A stretch of 6,918 nucleotides of DNA from an uncultured Collinsella sp. (lineage in GTDB: Bacteria; Actinomycetota; Coriobacteriia; Coriobacteriales; Coriobacteriaceae): assembly GCA_902482185.1 (NCBI GenBank), contig CABSZR010000073.1, positions 1 through 6,918 on the forward strand, in the 5' to 3' direction. Shown here piece by piece: positions 1-5,693 of this stretch (position 1 is its first letter; every line of letters begins with the position of its first letter). The position numbers were made by a program, and so were the translations under genes. The notes beneath the pieces are model-generated. The model worked only from the letters and a program-made list of their open reading frames with translations, did not search any database and was not told the DNA's origin.

Positions 1-2
1 AT

Positions 3-147
3 GAGGTTGGAAGCCAGGCAATCAGTTATACAACAGGTGTTCCGGCAATGTGCGGTGCACTTATGATGCTGACCGGAAAATGGCTCAGACCGGGTGTTTA
101 TACGGTAGAAGAGTTTGATCCGGATCCGTTCCTGGAAGCACTCGACC
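3..147 (+). other. Saccharopine-dehydrogenase-like C-terminal fragment (foreign segment at window start)
   Basis: Read in the same frame as the following Sua5 segment, this stretch encodes EVGSQAISYTTGVPAM, then GKWLRPGVYTVEEFDPDPF. That is the characteristic C-terminal end of bacterial saccharopine dehydrogenase / carboxynorspermidine dehydrogenase family proteins (Gly-Ser-Gln-Ala-Ile-Ser-Tyr-Thr, then the Glu-Glu-Phe-Asp-Pro-Asp-Pro-Phe end). Nothing in Sua5 proteins resembles it. Codons here (ATA, ACA, GGA, AGA, GTA, TTA) differ from the G/C-ending codons that begin after about 155. The switch falls somewhere in 130-155, where FLEAL of one family runs into DRYG of the other. I infer an artificial or recombinational join. 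The protein-family assignment rests on motif recognition by eye. Confidence 0.7.
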
Positions 148-563
148 GCTATGGCGTGGATATCCCGGAAGAGGCCCGCGTGCTTGTCCGACGATGCTGG
201 CCGGGCGCCCTGACTATCGTGGTCAAGGCGGCCCCCTGCGTGCCGACCTTTATGCGCGCCGCCGACGACACGGTGGCACTTCGCGCTTCGGCTTCGCCCG
301 TGGTGCAAGCGCTCATCCGCGCCTGCGGCAGCCCTCTTGCCTGCACCAGCGCCAACACGCATGGCGCGCCCGCGCCGGCAAGTTTTGTCACGGTGGAGGA
401 GCGCATCCTGGAGGGGGTCGATGTTGCCGTCGACGCCGGCGAGACCCCGTGTCGCGACGCCTCGACCATCGTGTCGTTCCAGCACGGCGGGCTCCAGATC
501 CTGCGTCAAGGCGCACTTCCCGCATCAGAGATCGAACGGGTCCTGTCCGACCCGATGCAATAG
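3..563 (+). CDS. Partial threonylcarbamoyl-AMP synthase (Sua5/YrdC family), 5' end replaced by foreign sequence
   Basis: The frame is open from the window start to the TAG at 561-563. From about 144 onward it matches the C-terminal part of the Sua5/YrdC/TsaC domain, which makes threonylcarbamoyl-AMP from threonine, bicarbonate and ATP for t6A37 modification of ANN-decoding tRNAs in the cytoplasm. Visible landmarks, numbered from the ATG at 48, are RYGVDIPEEAR (34-44), WPGALTIVV (51-59), VALR (76-79) and the nucleotide-binding TSAN (100-103) followed by a Gly/Pro-rich turn. The N-terminal half of the domain, including the KxR substrate-binding motif, is absent. The residues in its place belong to another protein family, so the ATG at 48 is not a true start. 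The tail after TSAN is short and there is no extra C-terminal Sua5 domain, so a TsaC/YwlC-type length is likely. The gene ends 13 bp before glpK. The family call is sure; the 5' structure is not natural or is badly disrupted. Confidence 0.8.
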   Translation, partial: EVGSQAISYTTGVPAMCGALMMLTGKWLRPGVYTVEEFDPDPFLEALDRYGVDIPEEARVLVRRCWPGALTIVVKAAPCVPTFMRAADDTVALRASASPVVQALIRACGSPLACTSANTHGAPAPASFVTVEERILEGVDVAVDAGETPCRDASTIVSFQHGGLQILRQGALPASEIERVLSDPMQ

Positions 564-576
564 AAAGGTGTAAGCG

Positions 577-2118
577 ATGTCGTTGAATCTGGGCAGCCTG
601 GGCATGGAAGATGCCTCGTTTAACTTTGGCGGTTCCTACATCATGGCGCTCGACTGCGGCACCACCTCGGTACTTGCGACCATCGTCGACGAGTACGGCT
701 GCATCGTCGCGCAGGCACGTCGTAGCGTCAAAACCAGCTTTCCGCGTCCCGGTTGGATAGAGCAAGACCCCATGGAGGTGCTTGCCAGCCAGATCGGCGT
801 GATGATGGAGGTCCAGTTTAAGAGCGGCATCCATTCTGACCGCATCGCCGCCATCGGTATCTCCAACCAGCGCGAGACCACGGTGGTGTGGGACCGCATA
901 AGCGGCCAACCCATCTATAACGCCATCGTGTGGCAATGCCGTCGCACTGCACCTCTGATCGACGAACTGGTCGAGCAGGGCGCAGAAGAACTGGTGCGCT
1001 CCCGCACGGGACTCACGCTCGATCCGTATTTCTCGGCTTCCAAGGTGCAGTGGATCCTCGACAACGTCGACGGTGCGCGTGAGAGCGCGGCGGCGGGCGA
1101 CCTCATGTTCGGCACCATCGACACCTGGCTCATCTACAACCTCACCGGCGGTCAGGTCTTTGCCACCGACTACACCAATGCCAGCCGCACGGCGCTCTTT
1201 AATATCCATACGCTCGATTGGGACGACGACCTGCTGGCGCTCTTTGACGTTCCACGTTCCATGATGCCCGAGGTTCGTTGGAGCTCGGGCGACTACGGCC
1301 GCGTCGCGAGCGACATCATGACCAACATGCCGCCCATCATGGGCGTGGCGGGCGATCAGCAGGCGTCGCTGTTCGGCCACTGCTGCTTCCATCCCGGCCA
1401 GACCAAAAACACCTATGGCACGGGTTGCTTTATGCTCATGAACACCGGCGACGAGGTCGTCGAATCCAAGAACGGTCTGGTCTCCACGATCGGTATCGCC
1501 GCGGACGGCAAGATCAGCTATGCACTCGAGGGCTCCATCTTTGCTGCCGGTTCCACCATGAACTGGCTGCGCAACAACATCGGCATCATCTCGAGTGTGA
1601 GCGAGTCGGCACAACTCGCCGCTTCGATCAACGACAATGAGGGCTGCTACTTCGTTCCCGCCTTTGCGGGTCTGGGCGCTCCCTGGTGGGACCCGCATGC
1701 TCGCGGTATCGTGTGCGGCCTGACCGGCGCCTCGAGTCGCGCGACCATTGTGCGTGCGGCCTGCGAGTCCATGGCCTACCAGAGTTATGACGTGCTACGC
1801 GCCATGGAGCAGGACGTGGGACTTTCGATTGAGCGCCTGTCCGTCGATGGCGGTGCCTCGCGCAACGAGTTCATCATGCAATTCCAGGCCGATCTGCTGG
1901 ATATCCCCGTGCTGCAGTGCGAGACGGTGGAGACCACGGCGATCGGTGCCGCGTACTTGGCGGGCCTTGCCGTCGGCTATTGGGAGGACCTGGAGGAGCT
2001 GGAGCAAAACGCTCAGATCGTTAAGACCTTCCTTCCCCATATGTCCGCCGAGCGCCGTGAGAGCAATCTCGCTGGTTGGCGTGATGCCGTCAAGCGTTCG
2101 CTCAACACCGCTCAGTAG
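577..2118 (+). CDS. glpK: Glycerol kinase (FGGY family)
   Basis: Cytoplasmic kinase phosphorylating glycerol to sn-glycerol-3-phosphate with ATP. The 513 residues compare with about 500 for the family and carry a ~15-residue N-terminal extension before the first beta strand. The start at 577 is backed by AAAGGTG at 564-570. Visible motifs: phosphate-1 loop LDCGTTS (25-31), GISNQRET (94-101; R99 and E100 correspond to glycerol-binding R84/E85 of E. coli), VWQCRRT (118-124), DPYF (149-152), FGTIDTWLIYNLTGG (178-192), the catalytic aspartate in AGDQQ (D260), NTYGTGCFMLMNTG (278-291), GLGAPWWDP (365-373) and VDGGASRN (423-430). Oddities: the usual Arg of the DQGTTSSR loop is Leu33, the Gln of that loop is Cys27, and the adenine-side Gln (E. 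coli 315) is Asn329. The His phosphorylated by HPr in Firmicute enzymes is absent (GDYGRV, 238-243). No glpF or glpD is adjacent. Family assignment is near certain across the whole length. Confidence 0.96.
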   Translation: MSLNLGSLGMEDASFNFGGSYIMALDCGTTSVLATIVDEYGCIVAQARRSVKTSFPRPGWIEQDPMEVLASQIGVMMEVQFKSGIHSDRIAAIGISNQRETTVVWDRISGQPIYNAIVWQCRRTAPLIDELVEQGAEELVRSRTGLTLDPYFSASKVQWILDNVDGARESAAAGDLMFGTIDTWLIYNLTGGQVFATDYTNASRTALFNIHTLDWDDDLLALFDVPRSMMPEVRWSSGDYGRVASDIMTNMPPIMGVAGDQQASLFGHCCFHPGQTKNTYGTGCFMLMNTGDEVVESKNGLVSTIGIAADGKISYALEGSIFAAGSTMNWLRNNIGIISSVSESAQLAASINDNEGCYFVPAFAGLGAPWWDPHARGIVCGLTGASSRATIVRAACESMAYQSYDVLRAMEQDVGLSIERLSVDGGASRNEFIMQFQADLLDIPVLQCETVETTAIGAAYLAGLAVGYWEDLEELEQNAQIVKTFLPHMSAERRESNLAGWRDAVKRSLNTAQ

Positions 2119-2241
2119 GGTTGCGACGAGCTGCTCGATACAACAAACCGTTAAACTTATGCACGGCGCGCGGCAACAACATCGCCATGCGCCTTGTCAG
2201 CAAGGCCATCTTCCGGCCGCAACGAAAGGGGCAATCAACCC
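2119..2241 (+). other. glpK-upp intergenic region
   Basis: This 123-bp gap between glpK and upp holds a small CGAG/CTCG hairpin (2127-2137) with no T-run after it. A short A/T-rich patch at 2138-2160 (around GTTAAACTTATG) could hold a -10 element, but no convincing -35 lies at the right distance. It ends in the upp ribosome binding site. I see no clear terminator, riboswitch or PyrR-type anti-anti-terminator structure, so read-through from glpK into upp is possible. Confidence 0.4.
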
Positions 2242-2889
2242 ATGACCGTCACCTACGATACGTCCCGTGTGACCCTTGTCGATCACCCGCTCGTCCAGCA
2301 TAAGCTGTCGATCCTGCGCGACAAAAACACCGGCACCAACCAGTTCCGCCAGCTCGTGCGCGAACTCGCACTTTTTGACGGCTACGAGGCCATGCGCGAC
2401 CTGCCCATGGAAGACGTCGAAGTCGAGACCCCCATCACCACCGCAACGTTTAAGCAGCTCGCCGGCAAAAAGCTCGCCATCGTTCCCATTCTGCGTGCGG
2501 GCCTTGGCATGGTCGATGGCATCCTCGACTTGGTACCCTCCGCTCGCGTGGGCCACATCGGTATGGAGCGCGACGAGGTTACCCACGAGCCGCATGAGTA
2601 TTACTGCAAGATGCCCAAGGATATCGACCAGCGCATCTGCCTGGTCGTCGACCCCATGCTCGCCACGGGCGGTTCGGCCGAGATGGCCATCAGCTACCTG
2701 CGCGAGCGCGGTGTCAAGGACATCCGCATGCTGTGCATCGTCGCGGCCCCCGAGGGCCTCAAGTCGCTGACTGAGAAGGACCCCGATGTGCATATCTATA
2801 CCTGCGCCATCGACGACCATCTCAACGAAGCTGCCTACATCGTTCCCGGCCTGGGCGACGCCGGCGACCGCATCTACGGCACGCTGTAA
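2242..2889 (+). CDS. upp: Uracil phosphoribosyltransferase
   Basis: Pyrimidine salvage enzyme: uracil + PRPP gives UMP + PPi, in the cytoplasm. I chose the ATG at 2242 (215 residues, close to the family norm of about 208-210). It is preceded by AAAGGGG at 2225-2231, and the protein then begins with the usual [12 protein letters not shown] block (11-22). An in-frame upstream ATG at 2194 would only add a Ser/Arg/Gly-rich tail with no family counterpart. Visible motifs: [11 protein letters not shown] (35-45), the flexible-loop region PILRAGLGM (82-90), PHEYYCKMP (117-125), the PRPP-binding DPMLATGGS (137-145), AAPEGL (168-173) and the C-terminal uracil-binding [16 protein letters not shown] (199-214). 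All key residues appear intact. It lies directly upstream of the ATP synthase operon, an arrangement also known from Bacillus, but is separated from it by a hairpin and a promoter. Confidence 0.97.
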   Translation: MTVTYDTSRVTLVDHPLVQHKLSILRDKNTGTNQFRQLVRELALFDGYEAMRDLPMEDVEVETPITTATFKQLAGKKLAIVPILRAGLGMVDGILDLVPSARVGHIGMERDEVTHEPHEYYCKMPKDIDQRICLVVDPMLATGGSAEMAISYLRERGVKDIRMLCIVAAPEGLKSLTEKDPDVHIYTCAIDDHLNEAAYIVPGLGDAGDRIYGTL

Positions 2890-2931
2890 TCTCTGGGCCA
2901 TACCGGCTAACGTCGAAAATACGAAGAAATG

Positions 2932-2966
2932 GTGCGCGCGGGCGAGCAAAAGACGACCGCGCGCAC
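2932..2966 (+). terminator. GC-rich hairpin downstream of upp, possible terminator
   Basis: A perfect 10-bp inverted repeat, GTGCGCGCGG (2932-2941) and CCGCGCGCAC (2957-2966), encloses a 15-nt loop about 43 bp after the upp stop. The stem is very stable. It is not followed at once by a T-run; the first T4 is at 2982-2985. It could act as a Rho-independent terminator of low canonical quality, a 3'-end stabiliser or a pause element. The stem itself is directly seen; its function is inferred. Confidence 0.45.
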
Positions 2967-2978
2967 TCCTGTTAACGG

Positions 2979-3010
2979 ACGTTTTGCCCTGCAGGGTTCG
3001 AGAAAAACGT
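2979..3010. terminator. T/A-flanked nested hairpin, possible bidirectional terminator
   Basis: ACGTTTT (2979-2985) pairs perfectly with AAAACGT (3004-3010). Between them sits the 10-bp palindrome CCCTGCAGGG (2987-2996), which could form an inner CCC/GGG stem. The T-run on one arm and A-run on the other are what a weak terminator readable in either direction looks like. The core stem is A/T-rich and short, so this is only a candidate. Together with the hairpin at 2932-2966 it would separate upp from the atp transcription unit. Confidence 0.25.
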
Positions 3011-3064
3011 ATTACCGTACCTGCGGCATAAAGAAGGTCTTAAGAAAACGAACAGGTGCGTATT

Positions 3065-3083
3065 AACCGATGCTTTTTCGGTT
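3065..3083. repeat. Inverted repeat AACCGA/TCGGTT at the edge of the atp promoter
   Basis: AACCGA (3065-3070) and TCGGTT (3078-3083) form a perfect 6-bp inverted repeat with a T-rich 7-nt centre. The right arm overlaps the first bases of the proposed -35 element at 3082. It might be an operator for a dimeric regulator or the end of an upstream transcript. Short repeats of this size also occur by chance. Confidence 0.3.
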
Positions 3084-3109
3084 GTACTTTAGCGATTGGC
3101 TCGTACAAT
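3082..3109 (+). promoter_or_regulatory. Predicted promoter of the ATP synthase operon
   Basis: TTGTAC (3082-3087) and TACAAT (3104-3109) are separated by 16 bp. The -10 matches the TATAAT consensus at five of six positions; the -35 has the conserved TTG. Transcription would start near 3115-3118, giving a leader of about 55 nt before the first operon gene. It is the best promoter-like match I see in the 282-bp gap and sits where an atp operon promoter is expected. Confidence 0.55.
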
Positions 3110-3171
3110 AGTCACCAATGTTTGGCGGGAACTGTCCTGTGAGGCGATAAAAAAGGAAAGTGAGGACGCCA

Positions 3172-3483
3172 GTGTTTCAGATAGCCGATCTGCTCGCTAT
3201 CGTTGCAGGCGCCATCGCGGGCGCAATTGCCTTCCTTCCCTTTGTCTTTACGCTCAAGCCGGTTCTTGACGATAAACAGAATGCGGACATGCTCAAGGGT
3301 ATGGTGAGTCTGGCGGTCTCGGCAGTCGCCCTGCTCGTCTTTACCTTGGTTGTGTTTGCGTTGTTCGGAGAGGCATTTCGCATGTTCCTCCTGGGCGAGG
3401 CGATCGGCTTCGTGGCCTTTATGGCCGCCTGCACGGTTCGCGTCGCCAAGGCGCTGCGAGATCCTCATGAGGTCGAAAGGTAA
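3172..3483 (+). CDS. Small three-helix membrane protein in the atpI position
   Basis: The protein has 103 residues from the GTG at 3172, which has GAGG (3162-3165) six bases upstream. An in-frame GTG at 3160 would place the AAAAGG run only three bases away, so it is less likely. Three hydrophobic helices are visible: about 5-27 (with a G13xxxG17 packing motif), 44-65 and 70-90. A charged loop (LDDKQNADMLKG, 32-43) lies between the first two, and a basic/acidic tail follows. By position, first gene of an atp operon and 3 bp before atpB, it corresponds to AtpI, a small membrane protein linked in other bacteria to c-ring assembly or Mg2+ supply. It is shorter than typical AtpI (about 120-130 residues, four helices) and I see no decisive AtpI sequence signature. 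The role is therefore inferred from context only; it may be a lineage-specific analogue. Confidence 0.75.
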   Translation: MFQIADLLAIVAGAIAGAIAFLPFVFTLKPVLDDKQNADMLKGMVSLAVSAVALLVFTLVVFALFGEAFRMFLLGEAIGFVAFMAACTVRVAKALRDPHEVER

Positions 3484-3486
3484 GTC

Positions 3487-4290
3487 GTGGAAATTTTTGA
3501 AAAGCTGCCTGATGAGATTAATCATCTGGTCAGCGAGTTCAGCTCCACCCCTGTCGTGGGCGATCTGAGCTGCGGCATCACGCAGTACTCGTTTTGGCTG
3601 ATCGTCTCCACGATCGTGCTCCTGATCGTCCTGGCCGTGTTCAAGAAGAAGCAGACCCTGGTTCCCAAGGGCTTCTTCGTCAACGGTTTCGAGTACATCA
3701 TCGAGTACGTCGAGAACGATATCGGCAAGGGCGTCGTGGGTGAGAACTGGAAGAAGCACTTCCCGTTCCTGTGCTCGCTTTTCCTGTTCATCCTGATCAA
3801 TAACATGATTGGCCTGATCCCGGGAATGAAGCCCGGCACCGGTGCAATCGGCTCCACCGCCGCGCTCGCCATCTTCGCCTTCGTGTACTTCATCTACTAC
3901 GGATGCAAGGCTCACGGCGTGATCGGCTACATCAAGAGCCTCGCCCCGCAGGGCGTGAGCTTCCCGATGAACGTGCTCGTGTGGGTCGTCGAGCTTTTCT
4001 CGACCTTCCTGCGCCTCATCACGCTCGCCGTCCGTCTGTTCTGCAACATGTTCGCAGGACACGTGGTCATGGGCTCGTTCGCCATCATGGCGAGCATGTT
4101 CATGCAGCCGCTGCTTCAGCAGGTTTCCGCGGCCCACGCCGTCGGCGCCCTGCCTTCGCTGGCCTGGCTTGCCATCCTCATCCTGATCTATGCGATCGAG
4201 CTTGTGGTCGGCGCCATCCAGGCTTACGTCTTCACGGTCCTTACCGCCGTGTATGTCTCCGAGGCAGAGGAGGTCGCGGAGGAGGAGTAG
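3487..4290 (+). CDS. atpB: F-type ATP synthase subunit a
   Basis: Integral membrane stator of Fo that forms the two proton half-channels against the c-ring. The 267 residues start at the GTG at 3487, with AAAGG (3476-3480) six bases upstream overlapping the end of the previous gene. Several hydrophobic helices are visible, at about 34-52, 92-112, 122-139, 162-183, 188-208 and 226-257. Key motifs: NNMIGLIPG (105-113), then RLFCNMFAGHV (183-193) containing the essential stator arginine R183 (E. coli R210). The last helix has Q245 (E. coli Q252) in IELVVGAIQAYVFT. E. coli Glu219 is replaced by His192 and E. coli His245 by Glu238, a reciprocal exchange known from mitochondrial-type subunit a. The C-terminus is acidic (EAEEVAEEE). 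The fold and the arginine make the call secure. Confidence 0.96.
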   Translation: MEIFEKLPDEINHLVSEFSSTPVVGDLSCGITQYSFWLIVSTIVLLIVLAVFKKKQTLVPKGFFVNGFEYIIEYVENDIGKGVVGENWKKHFPFLCSLFLFILINNMIGLIPGMKPGTGAIGSTAALAIFAFVYFIYYGCKAHGVIGYIKSLAPQGVSFPMNVLVWVVELFSTFLRLITLAVRLFCNMFAGHVVMGSFAIMASMFMQPLLQQVSAAHAVGALPSLAWLAILILIYAIELVVGAIQAYVFTVLTAVYVSEAEEVAEEE

Positions 4291-4414
4291 TCTTCCGTTC
4301 GCGCCTTAAAGGTAAGGCAATTCGTTAAACCGCCGGTGCCCGTACCCATGGAGCCCGGCAGTTATAAAAAGGTTATCCTGCGTGAAATAAGACACGCACG
4401 ACAAAGGAGGAATC
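4291..4414 (+). other. Intercistronic leader before atpE with two hairpins
   Basis: This is the only long gap inside the atp operon (124 bp; the others are 15 bp or less). It contains a stem GCCTTA/TAAGGC with an AAGG loop (4303-4318) and a longer-range GCCGG/CCGGC pair (4332-4336 with 4355-4359). Just before the ribosome binding site lies TGCGTG/CACGCA with an A-rich 8-nt loop (4379-4398). TATAAA at 4363-4368 resembles a -10 box, but no -35 lies at proper distance. A likely role, by analogy with E. coli atpE, is enhanced translation or mRNA stability for the high-copy c subunit. The structures are seen; the role is inferred. Confidence 0.4.
4403..4410 (+). promoter_or_regulatory. Very strong Shine-Dalgarno of atpE
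   Basis: AAAGGAGG matches the anti-Shine-Dalgarno core over its full length and sits four bases before the GTG at 4415. It is the strongest ribosome binding site in the window and fixes the start of atpE despite the non-ATG codon. It fits the need for many c subunits per complex. Confidence 0.85.
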
Positions 4415-4609
4415 GTGGGAGTTATCGGTTACGGTCTCGGTGTTATCGGCGCTGGTCTTGCTATCGGCCTGTCTGCTCTGGGTGCTACGGGTGCTATGGC
4501 CCGTCAGCCTGAGGTCCAGGGCCGCGTGTTCACCGTCTTCATCATGGGCTCCGCCTTCGGCGAGGCTCTGGCTCTGATCGGCTTCGTTGTCGCGCTGATC
4601 GTTAAATAG
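4415..4609 (+). CDS. atpE: F-type ATP synthase subunit c
   Basis: Proteolipid of the rotating c-ring, a two-helix hairpin. The 64 residues make it slightly shorter than the usual 70-80. Helix 1 (about 3-28) is rich in small residues at two-residue spacing (G12, G14, A16, G18, S20), the ring-packing motif. The polar loop is ARQPE (29-33). Helix 2 (about 38-62) carries the ion-binding carboxylate E50 in GSAFGEALALIGF. Aligned from the loop Arg, the Na+-liganding positions of Ilyobacter-type rings (Q32, S66, T67, Y70) are Ile17, Ala51, Leu52 and Ile55 here, so the ring should carry H+. The start is GTG with the AAAGGAGG site just upstream. Codon choice (many GGT, GCT, CTG) suggests high expression. 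Confidence 0.95.
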   Translation: MGVIGYGLGVIGAGLAIGLSALGATGAMARQPEVQGRVFTVFIMGSAFGEALALIGFVVALIVK

Positions 4610-4624
4610 CACGGAGCGTCAAGT

Positions 4625-5227
4625 ATGAATCTTTCATCCCAGAAGAGCGCGATCGCACTCTCCGCGTCCGCGGCCGCGCTGCTCATGCCGGTTTCCGCGT
4701 TCGCCGAGGACGGCGCCGCCGGTGCGGACATCCTCATCCCTAAGATGGCGGAGTTCATCCCGGCGCTTATCGCCTTCCTGATTATCTGGATCGTGCTGGC
4801 CAAGGTCGCCCTGCCGGGCATCATGAAAACCATGGAGGAGCGCGGCAAGAAGATCGAGGAGAGCCTCGACGAGGCCGAGAAGACCAAGCAGGAGGCTATC
4901 GCCAAGCGCGCTGAGTCCGACTCGATCGTCACCGACGCCCGTCGTCAGGCTGCCGACATCGTTCTCGAGGCCCGTAAGGACGCCGAGTCCGAGCGCGCCC
5001 GTATCATCGAGGCTGCTCACAAGGAGGCCGAGGAGATCATCGCCAAGGCCCATACGACCGTCGAGGACGAGCGCAAGTCCATCTACGCCGGTGCCGCGAG
5101 CTCCATCGCCGACCTGTCCGTTGCCGTCGCCACCAAGATCGTGGGCGAGGCACTCGAGGACGATTCCGAGCAGAAGAAGCTCATCGAGCGCTACATCCAG
5201 GAAGCAGGTAGCCTGAATGCCGACTAG
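4625..5227 (+). CDS. atpF: F-type ATP synthase subunit b with signal-peptide-like N-terminus
   Basis: Peripheral stator stalk linking Fo subunit a to delta/alpha of F1. The protein has 200 residues (the family is usually about 155-175); GGAG at 4613-4616 sets the ATG. Residues 1-27 look like a Sec signal peptide: a Lys near the N-terminus, a hydrophobic Ala/Leu-rich core (9-21) and a VSAFA end with a plausible signal-peptidase-I cut before Glu28. The usual b membrane helix follows at about 43-63 (FIPALIAFLIIWIVLA in 44-59), then a long charged coiled coil (68-155) and the C-terminal delta-binding part. The helix-to-stalk junction carries EERGKKI (71-77), with R73 at the position of E. coli b R36. 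A cleaved leader would leave the normal topology, N-terminus outside. An uncleaved form would have two membrane passes. The b assignment is secure; processing is inferred. Confidence 0.94.
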   Translation: MNLSSQKSAIALSASAAALLMPVSAFAEDGAAGADILIPKMAEFIPALIAFLIIWIVLAKVALPGIMKTMEERGKKIEESLDEAEKTKQEAIAKRAESDSIVTDARRQAADIVLEARKDAESERARIIEAAHKEAEEIIAKAHTTVEDERKSIYAGAASSIADLSVAVATKIVGEALEDDSEQKKLIERYIQEAGSLNAD

Positions 5228-5693
5228 CCGCTATCAGGACAAGGTACTCGAGACCTACGCGCGCTCCCTTTTGGAAGCCGCCAAGGCCGAGAACCATGTG
5301 TTCGAGGACCTCGAGATGGTCGAGCGCTTGGCTTCTGCCAGCCCCGAGATCATCGCCGTGCTCGACACCATGTCCAAGCGCGACCAGCTCGACCTTCTTC
5401 CCAAGGTGGCAGCTGCCTTTAAGTATGTTGCCGAGGAAGACGAGGATGTAGTGGGCGTGACCGTCACCACGGCGATCCCGCTCGACGACGAGCTGCGTCA
5501 AACCATCACTAAGAAATGCGAGCAGGACTTCGGCCGCAAGGTATTCCTTATCGAGCAGGTCGACCCGTCTATCGTGGGCGGCCTGGTGCTCGAGGCCCGC
5601 GGCGAGCGTCGTGACATTTCCGTCAAGACGCAGCTGCGCATCGCGCAGGAGACCCTCGCAAACTCTGCTAATTCGTACGGAGGTGAAGCCTAA
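5217..5693 (+). CDS. atpH: F-type ATP synthase subunit delta, short form
   Basis: Stator protein that joins the tip of the alpha/beta hexamer to subunit b. The 158 residues compare with a usual 175-180. The start at 5217 overlaps the end of atpF by 11 bp, with a modest AGG site at 5206-5208, so translational coupling is likely. The N-terminal helical domain starts with [18 protein letters not shown] (5-22), matching the YA-x-AL-x-xA pattern of the family. The C-terminal part has the VTVTTAIPL strand (81-89), FGRKVFL (105-111) and the signature [19 protein letters not shown] (120-138). The missing residues seem to come from the end of the N-terminal helical bundle, between LASASPEI and RDQLDLLP. 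No frameshift is evident, since both conserved ends are in one frame. Confidence 0.93.
   Translation: MPTSRYQDKVLETYARSLLEAAKAENHVFEDLEMVERLASASPEIIAVLDTMSKRDQLDLLPKVAAAFKYVAEEDEDVVGVTVTTAIPLDDELRQTITKKCEQDFGRKVFLIEQVDPSIVGGLVLEARGERRDISVKTQLRIAQETLANSANSYGGEA

Noticed and set aside
1..66. ATG at the first base as a gene start
   Set aside because: That frame stops after about 21 codons; the real open frame begins at base 3 and is continuous with sequence outside the window.
388..1698. Long minus-strand open frame (436 codons) opposite sua5 and glpK
   Set aside because: It lies fully opposite well-conserved coding sequence and has no recognisable motif. Long antisense frames are expected from GC-rich third positions.
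2127..2137. CGAG/CTCG hairpin after glpK as a terminator
   Set aside because: A 4-bp stem with a 3-nt loop and no T-run is too weak to call.
2194..2241. Upstream ATG giving a 16-residue extension of Upp
   Set aside because: The added residues match no Upp feature, and the AAAGGGG site before 2242 supports the shorter protein.
2121..2303. Small plus-strand frames across the glpK-upp gap
   Set aside because: They overlap the start of upp in another frame, have no ribosome binding site and show no conserved features.
3112..4137. Minus-strand open frame of 341 codons opposite the atpI-position gene and atpB
   Set aside because: The product is rich in His/Asp/Glu/Gln, typical of a reverse-strand reading of hydrophobic membrane genes. 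There is no ribosome binding site and no family resemblance.
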